Shown: piece after piece, positions 1 through 6,013 of the stretch
Layout: every line of letters starts with the position of its first letter
How positions within the stretch are numbered: position 1 is the stretch's first letter
Assembly (NCBI GenBank): GCA_946497265.1
Contig: CAMMKL010000089.1
Location: 1-8,403 of the forward strand
From: an uncultured Clostridia bacterium
GTDB taxonomy: Bacteria; Bacillota; Clostridia; Oscillospirales; Acutalibacteraceae
Direction: 5' to 3'
DNA: 8,403 nucleotides
Notes under the pieces: model-generated
Seen by the model: the letters and a program-made list of their open reading frames with translations, nothing else
Told to the model about the DNA's origin: nothing
The model's database searches: none
Program-made: the position numbers and the translations under genes

Positions 1-134
1 GAACCAACTCCGAGGGCAAGGAAGCAACCGACGGAGTGCCCACCACGGGCGACAGCGCGCCCATTGCGGCCATGTCCTTGCTGGCACTAGCTGCAGCGGG
101 AGCCGTATTGGTAATCACTAAGCGCCGGAAATAA
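1..134 (+). CDS. C-terminal end of a sortase-anchored surface protein (5' partial)
   Basis: Only the last 43 codons are present. The reading frame begins at base 3 and ends at TAA 132-134. The visible peptide has a short polar stretch, then the pentapeptide-like VPTTG followed by DS, a hydrophobic segment of about 20 residues rich in Ala and Leu, and a basic tail ITKRRK. This is the layout of a cell-wall sorting signal: a sortase cuts between Thr and Gly and links the protein to peptidoglycan. The motif is VPTTGD rather than canonical LPxTG. It closely resembles the APRTGDS signal ending the large M60 peptidase at 2007-5741, so one sortase may handle both. The function of the protein lies upstream of the window and cannot be told. 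The call as an anchored surface protein is firm; its identity is unknown. Confidence 0.85.
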   Translation, partial: TNSEGKEATDGVPTTGDSAPIAAMSLLALAAAGAVLVITKRRK

Positions 135-176
135 GCTTCATAACAATAAAACTACCTGTTTTTTTCAAAAAGTTCT

Positions 177-209
177 GTAAGGGAGTCCTGCTCGTTAGGA
201 TTCCCTTAC
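177..209 (+). terminator. Hairpin after the surface-protein gene, probable weak terminator
   Basis: Bases 177-189 pair with 197-209 as a 13-bp stem with one G-T wobble, around a 7-base loop. It lies 42 bases after the stop codon of the upstream gene. The 3' side is followed by GTTCTATACAG, which is only moderately T-rich, so termination on the plus strand may be inefficient. On the minus strand the same stem is followed by a T-rich run (complement of 157-171), so it could work better in that direction. Confidence 0.6.
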
Positions 210-393
210 GTTCTATACAGATTTTGGAGATTAGGGGAATATTCGTCTGACAGGGGCATTTGCGTGTTTTGATTTCCTTGGATGAGGGATAAATCAGTAG
301 ATCTTTTTGATAAAGGCAATGTCATGTGCCATGATAGAAGAATAGTAAGGCACTTTAAAAGGATGGTTTTACCTAGAAGGCATACGCATTGGC

Positions 394-422
394 TTGACAA
401 AAGAACATGATAACGCTATATT
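394..422 (+). promoter_or_regulatory. Sigma-70/SigA-type promoter of the small lipoprotein gene
   Basis: A perfect TTGACA (394-399) is followed by a 17-base spacer and TATATT (417-422), which matches the -10 consensus in five of six positions. The expected start is near 429, giving a leader of roughly 50 bases before the ATG at 478. This is a near-consensus housekeeping promoter, suggesting strong or constitutive expression. Confidence 0.8.
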
Positions 423-477
423 TAGATAAAGGTTCAGAATTTTAGAGCCAAAGTTAATAGGAAGAAGGAGTTTTATC

Positions 478-894
478 ATGAAAAAAGCAATATCCAAGGT
501 TTTTTCACTGACGCTGGCAATTTTGATGGTGGTTTCCCTGGCGGCTTGCGCACAAAATAACGGCAAATTTGCGTCGGTAGAGGATTATCTTGCAAACGAG
601 CAGGTTCAGGAACAGCTTCAGCCTTCCATCGACAGTGTAAAGAATATGGGGTTGGATCTGAAGATAACAGGGGAAGGAAACAAGCTGATTTATACCTATA
701 CCTATACGACGCAGCTGGATGAGGATGGCGTCGCCGAGCAGTTGAAGGAGGGGCTGAACGCACAAGCTTCTTCCTTTGAGGGGGTTGCGTCCAATTTAAA
801 GGATGTTATTAATGTAGATAACCCGGTTGTGGTGGTAACGTATCTGAACAAGGATGGCACGGTCCTGCATACTCAGGAATTTACCGCCAAATAA
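478..894 (+). CDS. Small secreted lipoprotein, DUF4854-like
   Basis: The 138-residue product starts at an ATG with AGGAG at 466-470, seven bases upstream. The N-terminus is MKKAISK followed by a hydrophobic core and a lipobox LAAC with Cys at residue 24. It is therefore expected to be lipidated by Lgt, cleaved by LspA and held on the outer face of the membrane. The mature part (about 115 residues) begins with an acidic SVEDYLANEQVQEQL helix-like stretch. It then has a beta-hairpin-like segment with alternating Tyr-Thr (IYTYTYTT), an amphipathic helix and a final strand pair (VVVVTYLNKDG). This pattern recalls the short DUF4854 lipoproteins common in gut Clostridia; that family match is from memory and not verified. 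No enzymatic motif is visible. The gene has its own promoter and terminator, so it appears monocistronic. Molecular function is unknown. Confidence 0.85.
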   Translation: MKKAISKVFSLTLAILMVVSLAACAQNNGKFASVEDYLANEQVQEQLQPSIDSVKNMGLDLKITGEGNKLIYTYTYTTQLDEDGVAEQLKEGLNAQASSFEGVASNLKDVINVDNPVVVVTYLNKDGTVLHTQEFTAK

Positions 895-906
895 AAAAAC
901 TATGCC

Positions 907-941
907 GAAAGGCCCGCTTTCAAAGCGGGCCTTTCGTTTTT
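907..941. terminator. Bidirectional rho-independent terminator
   Basis: GAAAGGCCCGCTT (907-919) pairs perfectly with 923-935 around a three-base loop. It is followed by GTTTTT on the plus strand, which ends the lipoprotein transcript. On the minus strand the stem is followed after a short gap by a run of T (complement of 894-899), so it can also stop the convergent hydrolase transcript whose stop codon is at 949-951. Confidence 0.9.
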
Positions 942-948
942 GCGCGGA

Positions 949-1764
949 TCAGCGATCGGATTCCAAAAATGTGAGAAAGGTTTGGTTAAAGAGGGACAGT
1001 TCATCATAGAAAACACCGTGTCCACTGTTTTCAAATGGGAAGAGACGCGCGCGCCGGATACGCTCCTGTTGGAGCAGAGCGAGTTCGAAGGGTACGACTT
1101 TGTCTTTTTTTCCATGAAAAATCCCAGTAGGAACATGGACAAAGGAAAGATCCCGTCGGACGTCTTCATCCCGCAGCGAATATGCGGTGCTTACGGTACC
1201 GATGCCGGAGGCTTCCAGCGACAGGTTGCGGAACCAGTTTTTGATTGCGTCGCTGTGGGGGCAGGCTAGGAGCATCCGGCTGAACTCTTCTGCAAGCTGG
1301 GCGCGGTCGGTTTCGGCTTGCTGGATGAGTTGGTTGACATCTTCTTTGGTCATTCCATAAGGAAAACCGGGTGCGCGGGTAAAACGCGGGGCCGCGGCCG
1401 CTAAGAGAACCAGCTTTTTTACCTCGTAGCCCTGGAAGAGCCTCATATAGCGCAGGGCCACGGCGCCGCCCATGGAAAAGCCTGCCAGGACGAACGCCTT
1501 TAGCTTCAGGGAACGGATTACTTGGAATACGTCAAAGGCAAGTTGGTCATAGCGGTAGCCGAAGGCGGGCGCATCTGACTTGCCGAATCCACGCAGATCC
1601 ATGGTGACCACGCGGTAGCCGGCATCCACCAGCATCCGTTTTTGATACTCGAAGATTTCTTGGGAAAGCGGCCAGCCGTGAATCATAACGACCGTCTTCC
1701 CGCTTTTGGGATTTAGATCGTATACGGCGATTTTCACGCCATCCTGGGTTTTTATAAAGTACAT
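949..1764 (-). CDS. Alpha/beta hydrolase (non-heme chloroperoxidase/arylesterase type)
   Basis: The 271-residue product is a single alpha/beta-hydrolase fold, a usual length for this group, with no signal peptide, so it is probably cytoplasmic. Visible landmarks are the oxyanion-side HGWPLS at residues 29-34, DLRGFGKS at 56-63, the nucleophile elbow GFSMGG with Ser97, HGKKDKVVP with the acid Asp221, and NSGHG with the base His249. HGWP plus GFSMGG is typical of cofactor-free haloperoxidases and related esterases; natural substrates of such enzymes are rarely predictable. The frame stays open upstream to 1872, but I start at the ATG complementary to 1762-1764. It has AAGGAG nine bases upstream, and the domain begins directly there (MYFIKTQDGVKIAVYD). 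It faces the lipoprotein gene and diverges from the M60 gene. The hydrolase call is strong; the subfamily is less certain. Confidence 0.9.
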   Translation of the reverse strand: MYFIKTQDGVKIAVYDLNPKSGKTVVMIHGWPLSQEIFEYQKRMLVDAGYRVVTMDLRGFGKSDAPAFGYRYDQLAFDVFQVIRSLKLKAFVLAGFSMGGAVALRYMRLFQGYEVKKLVLLAAAAPRFTRAPGFPYGMTKEDVNQLIQQAETDRAQLAEEFSRMLLACPHSDAIKNWFRNLSLEASGIGTVSTAYSLRDEDVRRDLSFVHVPTGIFHGKKDKVVPFELALLQQERIRRARLFPFENSGHGVFYDELSLFNQTFLTFLESDR

Positions 1765-1907
1765 GGGGATCGACTCCTTTTTTATTATTTTATGGGGTTG
1801 GCCGTAAGCTTGTGAGTTCCTTTTTTGGCCAAACAAACAAGGATGGCATGTGAAAATAAGCGGAATTTCCAATTTTTATGTATAATCCTTCCTTTTTTTA
1901 TTTTTTA

Positions 1908-1916
1908 TGATATAAT
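1908..1916 (+). promoter_or_regulatory. Extended -10 promoter for the M60 surface protein
   Basis: TGATATAAT has the TGn extension directly before a perfect TATAAT (1911-1916). No good -35 box sits 16-18 bases upstream, as that stretch is T-rich, which is acceptable for extended -10 promoters. The start would be near 1923, giving a leader of about 84 bases. Confidence 0.55.
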
Positions 1917-1937
1917 CATTTCAATTGGGCCAATCAA
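1909..1937 (-). promoter_or_regulatory. Candidate promoter for the alpha/beta hydrolase
   Basis: Read on the minus strand, TTGATT (complement of 1932-1937) is followed by a 17-base spacer and TATATC (complement of 1909-1914). Each box matches consensus in four of six positions. The predicted start lies about 140 bases before the hydrolase ATG. The -10 box overlaps that of the divergent plus-strand promoter at 1908-1916. It is moderately weak by sequence alone, and the region is AT-rich, so chance matches are possible. Confidence 0.35.
1924..1934. promoter_or_regulatory. Short palindrome at the start site, possible operator
   Basis: ATTGG-G-CCAAT is a perfect 5-bp inverted repeat. It lies at the expected start of the plus-strand M60 transcript and inside the spacer of the candidate minus-strand promoter. 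A repressor bound here could affect both divergent genes. It is short, so chance is a real alternative. Confidence 0.25.
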
Positions 1938-1955
1938 ATCCCAGATGATACGAAC

Positions 1956-1984
1956 CCGATCCGGTGATCCCAAGGGGGGATCGG
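1956..1984 (+). promoter_or_regulatory. GC-rich hairpin in the leader of the M60 gene
   Basis: CCGATCC (1956-1962) pairs with GGATCGG (1978-1984). An alternative stem is GATCCC (1966-1971) with GGGATC (1977-1982). The two cannot form together because they share 1978-1982. The structure ends ten bases before the AGGAGG (1995-2000) that serves the ATG at 2007. It could shape ribosome access or stabilise the mRNA; no known riboswitch class is recognised. Confidence 0.4.
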
Positions 1985-2006
1985 AACGGCAAGAAGGAGG
2001 AGCATA

Positions 2007-5000
2007 ATGAATCGATTTACATTAGGAGGTTGGAAGAAAGCGGTTTCTATAGCGCTTTCGTGCACAATCGCGTTGGCTTCCTGCGGCCTTACCGTGGCGG
2101 CGGCCGATACGGTGCAGGAAAAAGAAACAGGCGGGAGCTACTACTCGGTTACCAATCCTCCGGTATTGGACGGAACCACGGCAATTACCCTAAAAACGGG
2201 GGAGGATTTTAATCCGGAAAGCGCGCAGTACCGGCTTTTTGCCAACGATTTTGAAGACGGCGATGTTACCTCTTCACTCAAGATTACCGAAAACACTGTG
2301 AACACCGCCCAAGCGGGGAACTACCGGCTTTCTTATACCGTGACAGACAGCCATGGCAATACCGCCCAAAAACAGGTACCGGTGACGGTGGGAGACATAA
2401 AAACTACCCAGCGCACCCTGTATACCCTGCCGAGCGTCCGGTATATGGCGGCGGTGGGTACCAACCGCGGGAACAATCACGACCGGCAGAATCTGGGGAT
2501 TTATATGCCGGCCGGCTCCACCATGCGGGTGCGCCAGGTTGATTCGGGGTTTGGGAAGGATCTTTCCCTGACGCTGTACGCAGACGATCAAGAGAAGGAA
2601 ACCAACACCGCGAGCCAGACGGCGGTTTACAGCATCCCGGCCAATGGGGACTGGGTAACACTTACAGCTGCCCATGACAGCGTACCGCTGATCAAAACGC
2701 CTTACGAAGCGGCGTGCCAACCGGTTTTGGAAATTGAGTGGACCGACACCGTAAAGCCGCTGGACTATTACCGTTTGGGTGACGATGAACAGGCTTTTTT
2801 TGCAGGATGGGATGCAAGCGGCGCCTCCTTTGCCGTGATAGAAACCGAGCGTATCACCATACTGGTCCCACGCAAAGACCGAAACATCCTGTTGCGCAAC
2901 GGGGATACCTCCGACCAGGCCTACTATAAGTTCGATACCCTGGACGAGCTTTTGGGCTATTACAACGACTTTGTGGAACAGTACGACCGTTTCCTAGGGT
3001 TGGAACTGGATCCGGATAACCCGGTACACCAGAATGTCCGGACGAAATTTTTTGCGAAAGCCAACATCCACGGAGTGGGCGCGGCTTATTATTCCGACGA
3101 CCATACCGCAAGCAACAGCGATTCTGCAAGCGGCTATTATGAAAAAACATGGCTGAACCTGCATGAGCTTGGCCATGGGTATGAAGGCACCTTGGCCAGG
3201 CAGGAGCTTTCCTTGGTGGAAATCCTCAACAATGTGTTCGCGTACTATTATCAGCAGACCTTTTTGAAACCAGGCGACGGCGGCTGGCTGGGGTTTAAGA
3301 TCGATATCGAAAAGAATATGAAGGCCTTCCGTGAAGCCGGAACCGATTATAACACGCCCAACTGCTTTGCCGAGCGTTTGTACTCCCTTGTGAATCTGCT
3401 GGATAAAATCGGCCCGGAAGAGGCGATGGCGTATTTGGAACGGCAGTATCGCGAAGAGATCGCTGCGGGAAACCAGCCCGGGGCTGCCGATTCTTTCTGC
3501 CGGGCTTTCGGAGAGTTTTCCGGATACAATGTGGCGCCGTATTTTGACAGTTGGGGCGTAAAACCCAGCGAGCCGGTAAAGGCGGAACTATATGAAAACG
3601 ACGGCAAAATGTTGTATTACCTGCGCGATTTGGTGGCAAACGACCAGAAAGCCGAAACGCTGCGCGTGAAGCTTGGCTTAAAGGGGATCTACGATCTGGT
3701 GGATAACGACGACCTTCGGGAAGAAAAGCTGACGGGTTCGGTAGAGATCCGCCTATCGATTGATGATTTTTCGCAGATTTCGGGCAGAAACCTGCTGATC
3801 AAAGATGGTTCCGATATCATCCGGACGATTCCCATTACAGAGCAGACCATCACGGTAACCGATCTTCCGGTTGGCATTTATGAATTGGAACTGCCCAATA
3901 CCAAAACGGTCCCCTATCAATTTGATTACCAGTATCTCGTGGTACAGCAGGACAATACCTTGGTCAAAGAGGTGGCGTACACCCGTTTGGATGCCGCTAC
4001 GATGTCGTCGGACAGTAAAATTCAGTTTGCGGGTCTTTCTAATTGGATCTTTTCCACAACAACATACGATCTGAACGCAGGAACCATGACGGTAAAGACT
4101 GAGGGAGGGCAGCCGCACGTTTACTTCCCGGGGCAGACCTATGCTTCTATTGAAGTACTCGATACCCAGGGCAACCGGGTTTTCTTCAAGGATTATATCG
4201 GTGACGCCAACATGGAAGCTGCAGTAGAAACCTTCCCAGTGGAAGTGGGCTACCAGATAAAGATCCATCATAAGGAACCTCAGGACCGCCTGCTGTTCCA
4301 AAGCCAGTGCCTGAATAGCAGGGAAAGCGAATACATCGTCCCAAACAATCAGGCAGTTAACCAGAACACTTCCTATACCATAACCCCTTATGGCCTCCAG
4401 AAAACCGGATGGGATACCAAAACGATTTATAACATCTATCAAAACAAACTGGATCAATTGATTGAAAACGTGCAGTCCGGTCTGACGGCGCAACAGCTTG
4501 GAAACAAGAACGCCTATGCAGGGGAGAAAAATAAAATTTTCAGCAGCATCAACGGCTTAAACGACACCGACAAAGCGGAGTATTTGCAACAGTACCGTTC
4601 CTTGTACAATGGTTCTGCCCCTGTGCTGACCGGGGAAGAGAATAAAACCCTGTATGTAGGCGATGCGTTCGAGCCGCTGTCGTACCTGGCCGCTACCGAC
4701 GCGGAGGACGGAACGATTGTATTGACGGCGGTGAATACGCAAATCGCCACAGACGTACCATTGGACGAAAACGGCGTCCTGAACAGCCGCGGCAGCTACG
4801 AAATCCATTATACGGTATCGGATTTCGATGGGAATACCACCCAAAAGACGATAACGGTGCTCATATTGGATACCACATCCCTTTCTTCCGCCGTGGCGGA
4901 GGGCGAGGCCATCCGGGAAGAACTTGACCAGTATCTGCCCGACGGGCAGAAGGAATTCCTTGCAGCACTGGATGCCGCTTCCTCCCTACTTGCACAGGGA

Positions 5001-5741
5001 GGGACGCAAGAGGAAATCGACGCTGCCTGCGATGCCTTGAACGCCGCGATTGAAAAGCTGACTTTAAAACCGGGTAACGTGGACAAAACCGGCCTGAAAC
5101 AGGTAATCGATGTGGCAAAGGGTTATGATTTAAGCAAGTACGTAGACGATGCTGTGGCCAAGCAGGCGTTTGCAGACGCGCTAAAAGCGGCAGAGGATGT
5201 ATACAGCAAAACAGACACGCCTCAAGAAGAGATTAACAAAGCAAAAGAAGCGTTGCTTGATGCGATGTCGGGGCTGCGGCTTCGCGCCGACAAGAGCAGC
5301 CTACATGCGTGGCTGGAGGAACTGAAATCCATTGACCTAAGCCGGTACACCGAAGAAAGCACGACGGCCGTCCGCACCGCCATTGCCAAAGCGGAGGCGC
5401 TGGCGGCGCAGGATCTGGGCCGGGATCAAACAGCCTTGATTCAGTCGATGATTGCCGAAATGCGGGTTGCCAAGGAACAGCTCTCATTGGCTGTAGAAGG
5501 ATCGGAAGACACGCAGAATCCGGCTGAGGGCTCCAACGCCGCCCAGGATACGGAAATAAGTTCCAAATCCGACGAAAGTAGTGGAAACGGCTTGCCTTCT
5601 GGGGAGAAAGTGTCCGTTTCTACCGGAAAACCGGCGGCGGAAGCTCCCCGAACGGGTGACAGTATGCCATACGCCGCACTGTCTGTGCTGGCAATATTTG
5701 CAGCGGGCGCGGCCTTCTACCTAAAAAAACGTAAAGCATAA
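2007..5741 (+). CDS. Cell-wall-anchored M60 (enhancin-like) mucin-type metallopeptidase
   Basis: The 1244-residue secreted protein starts at an ATG with AGGAGG six bases upstream. Order of parts: signal peptide (about 1-33, likely cut near VAAA-D); cadherin/Ig-like domain (52-128, with FANDFEDGDVT and GNYRLSYTVTDSHGNTA); peptidase M60 (about 158-520); a beta-rich domain (575-660); a mucin/carbohydrate-binding-like module (about 671-768, with FAGLSNW and HVYFPGQTYASIEV); a helical stretch (about 810-868); a second Ig-like domain (871-954); three FIVAR-like helical repeats (about 959-1020, 1024-1092, 1095-1163); a Ser/Glu-rich linker; and a sorting signal APRTGD (1213-1218) with membrane segment and KKRKA tail. 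Zinc motif HELGH covers residues 386-390: His386 and His390 as ligands, Glu387 as catalyst, and Glu405 (in VEILNN) as probable third ligand, fitting the M60 pattern HExxHx(8-28)E. M60 enzymes cut glycoproteins such as O-glycosylated mucins. The gene appears monocistronic. Domain calls are from memory; M60 and anchoring are the firmest. Confidence 0.93.
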   Translation: MNRFTLGGWKKAVSIALSCTIALASCGLTVAAADTVQEKETGGSYYSVTNPPVLDGTTAITLKTGEDFNPESAQYRLFANDFEDGDVTSSLKITENTVNTAQAGNYRLSYTVTDSHGNTAQKQVPVTVGDIKTTQRTLYTLPSVRYMAAVGTNRGNNHDRQNLGIYMPAGSTMRVRQVDSGFGKDLSLTLYADDQEKETNTASQTAVYSIPANGDWVTLTAAHDSVPLIKTPYEAACQPVLEIEWTDTVKPLDYYRLGDDEQAFFAGWDASGASFAVIETERITILVPRKDRNILLRNGDTSDQAYYKFDTLDELLGYYNDFVEQYDRFLGLELDPDNPVHQNVRTKFFAKANIHGVGAAYYSDDHTASNSDSASGYYEKTWLNLHELGHGYEGTLARQELSLVEILNNVFAYYYQQTFLKPGDGGWLGFKIDIEKNMKAFREAGTDYNTPNCFAERLYSLVNLLDKIGPEEAMAYLERQYREEIAAGNQPGAADSFCRAFGEFSGYNVAPYFDSWGVKPSEPVKAELYENDGKMLYYLRDLVANDQKAETLRVKLGLKGIYDLVDNDDLREEKLTGSVEIRLSIDDFSQISGRNLLIKDGSDIIRTIPITEQTITVTDLPVGIYELELPNTKTVPYQFDYQYLVVQQDNTLVKEVAYTRLDAATMSSDSKIQFAGLSNWIFSTTTYDLNAGTMTVKTEGGQPHVYFPGQTYASIEVLDTQGNRVFFKDYIGDANMEAAVETFPVEVGYQIKIHHKEPQDRLLFQSQCLNSRESEYIVPNNQAVNQNTSYTITPYGLQKTGWDTKTIYNIYQNKLDQLIENVQSGLTAQQLGNKNAYAGEKNKIFSSINGLNDTDKAEYLQQYRSLYNGSAPVLTGEENKTLYVGDAFEPLSYLAATDAEDGTIVLTAVNTQIATDVPLDENGVLNSRGSYEIHYTVSDFDGNTTQKTITVLILDTTSLSSAVAEGEAIREELDQYLPDGQKEFLAALDAASSLLAQGGTQEEIDAACDALNAAIEKLTLKPGNVDKTGLKQVIDVAKGYDLSKYVDDAVAKQAFADALKAAEDVYSKTDTPQEEINKAKEALLDAMSGLRLRADKSSLHAWLEELKSIDLSRYTEESTTAVRTAIAKAEALAAQDLGRDQTALIQSMIAEMRVAKEQLSLAVEGSEDTQNPAEGSNAAQDTEISSKSDESSGNGLPSGEKVSVSTGKPAAEAPRTGDSMPYAALSVLAIFAAGAAFYLKKRKA

Positions 5742-5753
5742 CCAGTGTTCCTC

Positions 5754-5796
5754 AAAGCCGGAGGGAGTCAACGGAAGTTACCCCTTCGGCTTTTTT
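5754..5796 (+). terminator. Rho-independent terminator of the M60 gene
   Basis: AAAGCCGGAGGG (5754-5765) pairs with 5782-5793 with one mismatch, around a 16-base loop. T5791-T5796 form the T-run directly at the stem's end. It starts 12 bases after the TAA of the M60 gene and separates it from the folate operon. Confidence 0.85.
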
Positions 5797-5826
5797 ATTC
5801 CTTCAAATGTCCCATCAAATAAAACT

Positions 5827-5840
5827 TGATACGGGTATCA
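5827..5840. promoter_or_regulatory. Palindrome upstream of the folE promoter, possible operator
   Basis: TGATAC-GG-GTATCA is a perfect inverted repeat with 6-bp arms, about 30 bases upstream of the folE -35 region. It has the look of a regulator-binding site. It resembles the TGATA/TATCA half-sites seen for Fur-family regulators, but the 14-base spacing differs from their usual layout. No regulator is encoded in the window. Confidence 0.3.
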
Positions 5841-5869
5841 TTCCCACAGTCGTTTTTTGTAAGCCCGGT

Positions 5870-5898
5870 TTGCTGTTTTCCGCCGGGTGTGCTATAAT
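5870..5898 (+). promoter_or_regulatory. Promoter of the folate operon
   Basis: TGCTATAAT (5890-5898) is an extended -10 with a perfect TATAAT. TTGCTG (5870-5875), with a 17-base spacer, is a weak -35 box. The predicted start is near 5905, leaving a leader of about 110 bases before folE. CCCGG (5864-5868) and CCGGG (5883-5887) form an inverted repeat flanking the -35 and spacer, which might be an operator. Confidence 0.65.
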
Positions 5899-5918
5899 AA
5901 GCGCGTTCGTTTAACAGA

Positions 5919-5985
5919 GGCCTTCAGGGAACACGGCCGACGTCCCTTGCTTTCAGGCCGACCTGCCCACCGCCCTGAGACGGCC
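5919..5985 (+). promoter_or_regulatory. Structured GC-rich 5' leader of folE
   Basis: The leader can fold in at least two exclusive ways. In one, GGCCT (5919-5923) pairs with AGGCC (5955-5959), enclosing AGGGA (5926-5930) with TCCCT (5943-5947). In the other, GGCC (5919-5922) and TCAGGG (5924-5929) pair with CCCTGA (5973-5978) and GGCC (5982-5985), enclosing CGGCC (5934-5938) with GGCCG (5956-5960). The 3' end of the second fold is 11 bases before GGAGAGG, the likely ribosome binding region. I do not recognise the known tetrahydrofolate riboswitch consensus here. Whether it regulates anything is inference. Confidence 0.4.
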
Positions 5986-6013
5986 GGTGATAAAATGGAG
6001 AGGATAGAACGCC

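Larger units (their letters stand above)
135..477. other. AT-rich intergenic region without a convincing gene
   Basis: These 343 bases separate the anchored-protein end from the small lipoprotein gene. They hold the hairpin at 177-209, the promoter at 394-422 and the ribosome binding site GAAGAAGGAG at 461-470. The stretch 210-390 is AT-rich. It shows short open frames on both strands but no recognisable protein, no Shine-Dalgarno-linked start and no clear repeat. I see no RNA gene in it. Confidence 0.6.

Noticed and set aside
206..400. Possible minus-strand small gene or decayed gene in the AT-rich gap
   Set aside because: The peptide resembles nothing I know, and the frame would run over the lipoprotein promoter. 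It has no Shine-Dalgarno support.
1765..1872. Upstream extension of the alpha/beta hydrolase by 36 residues
   Set aside because: The extension has no Shine-Dalgarno at its ATG, encodes no conserved sequence and covers the region holding the gene's own AAGGAG site. The internal ATG at 1764 fits the domain start.
1881..1886. A second perfect TATAAT upstream of the M60 gene
   Set aside because: It has no -35-like hexamer at 16-18 bases and no TGn extension, unlike the copy at 1911-1916.
3753..4493. Minus-strand open frame of about 246 codons inside the M60 gene
   Set aside because: It lies fully antisense to a well-supported domain-bearing reading frame, with no recognisable family and no ribosome binding site.
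5900..6013. Tetrahydrofolate riboswitch before folE
   Set aside because: The leader is structured, but I could not match the conserved THF riboswitch segments, so only an unassigned structured leader is reported.
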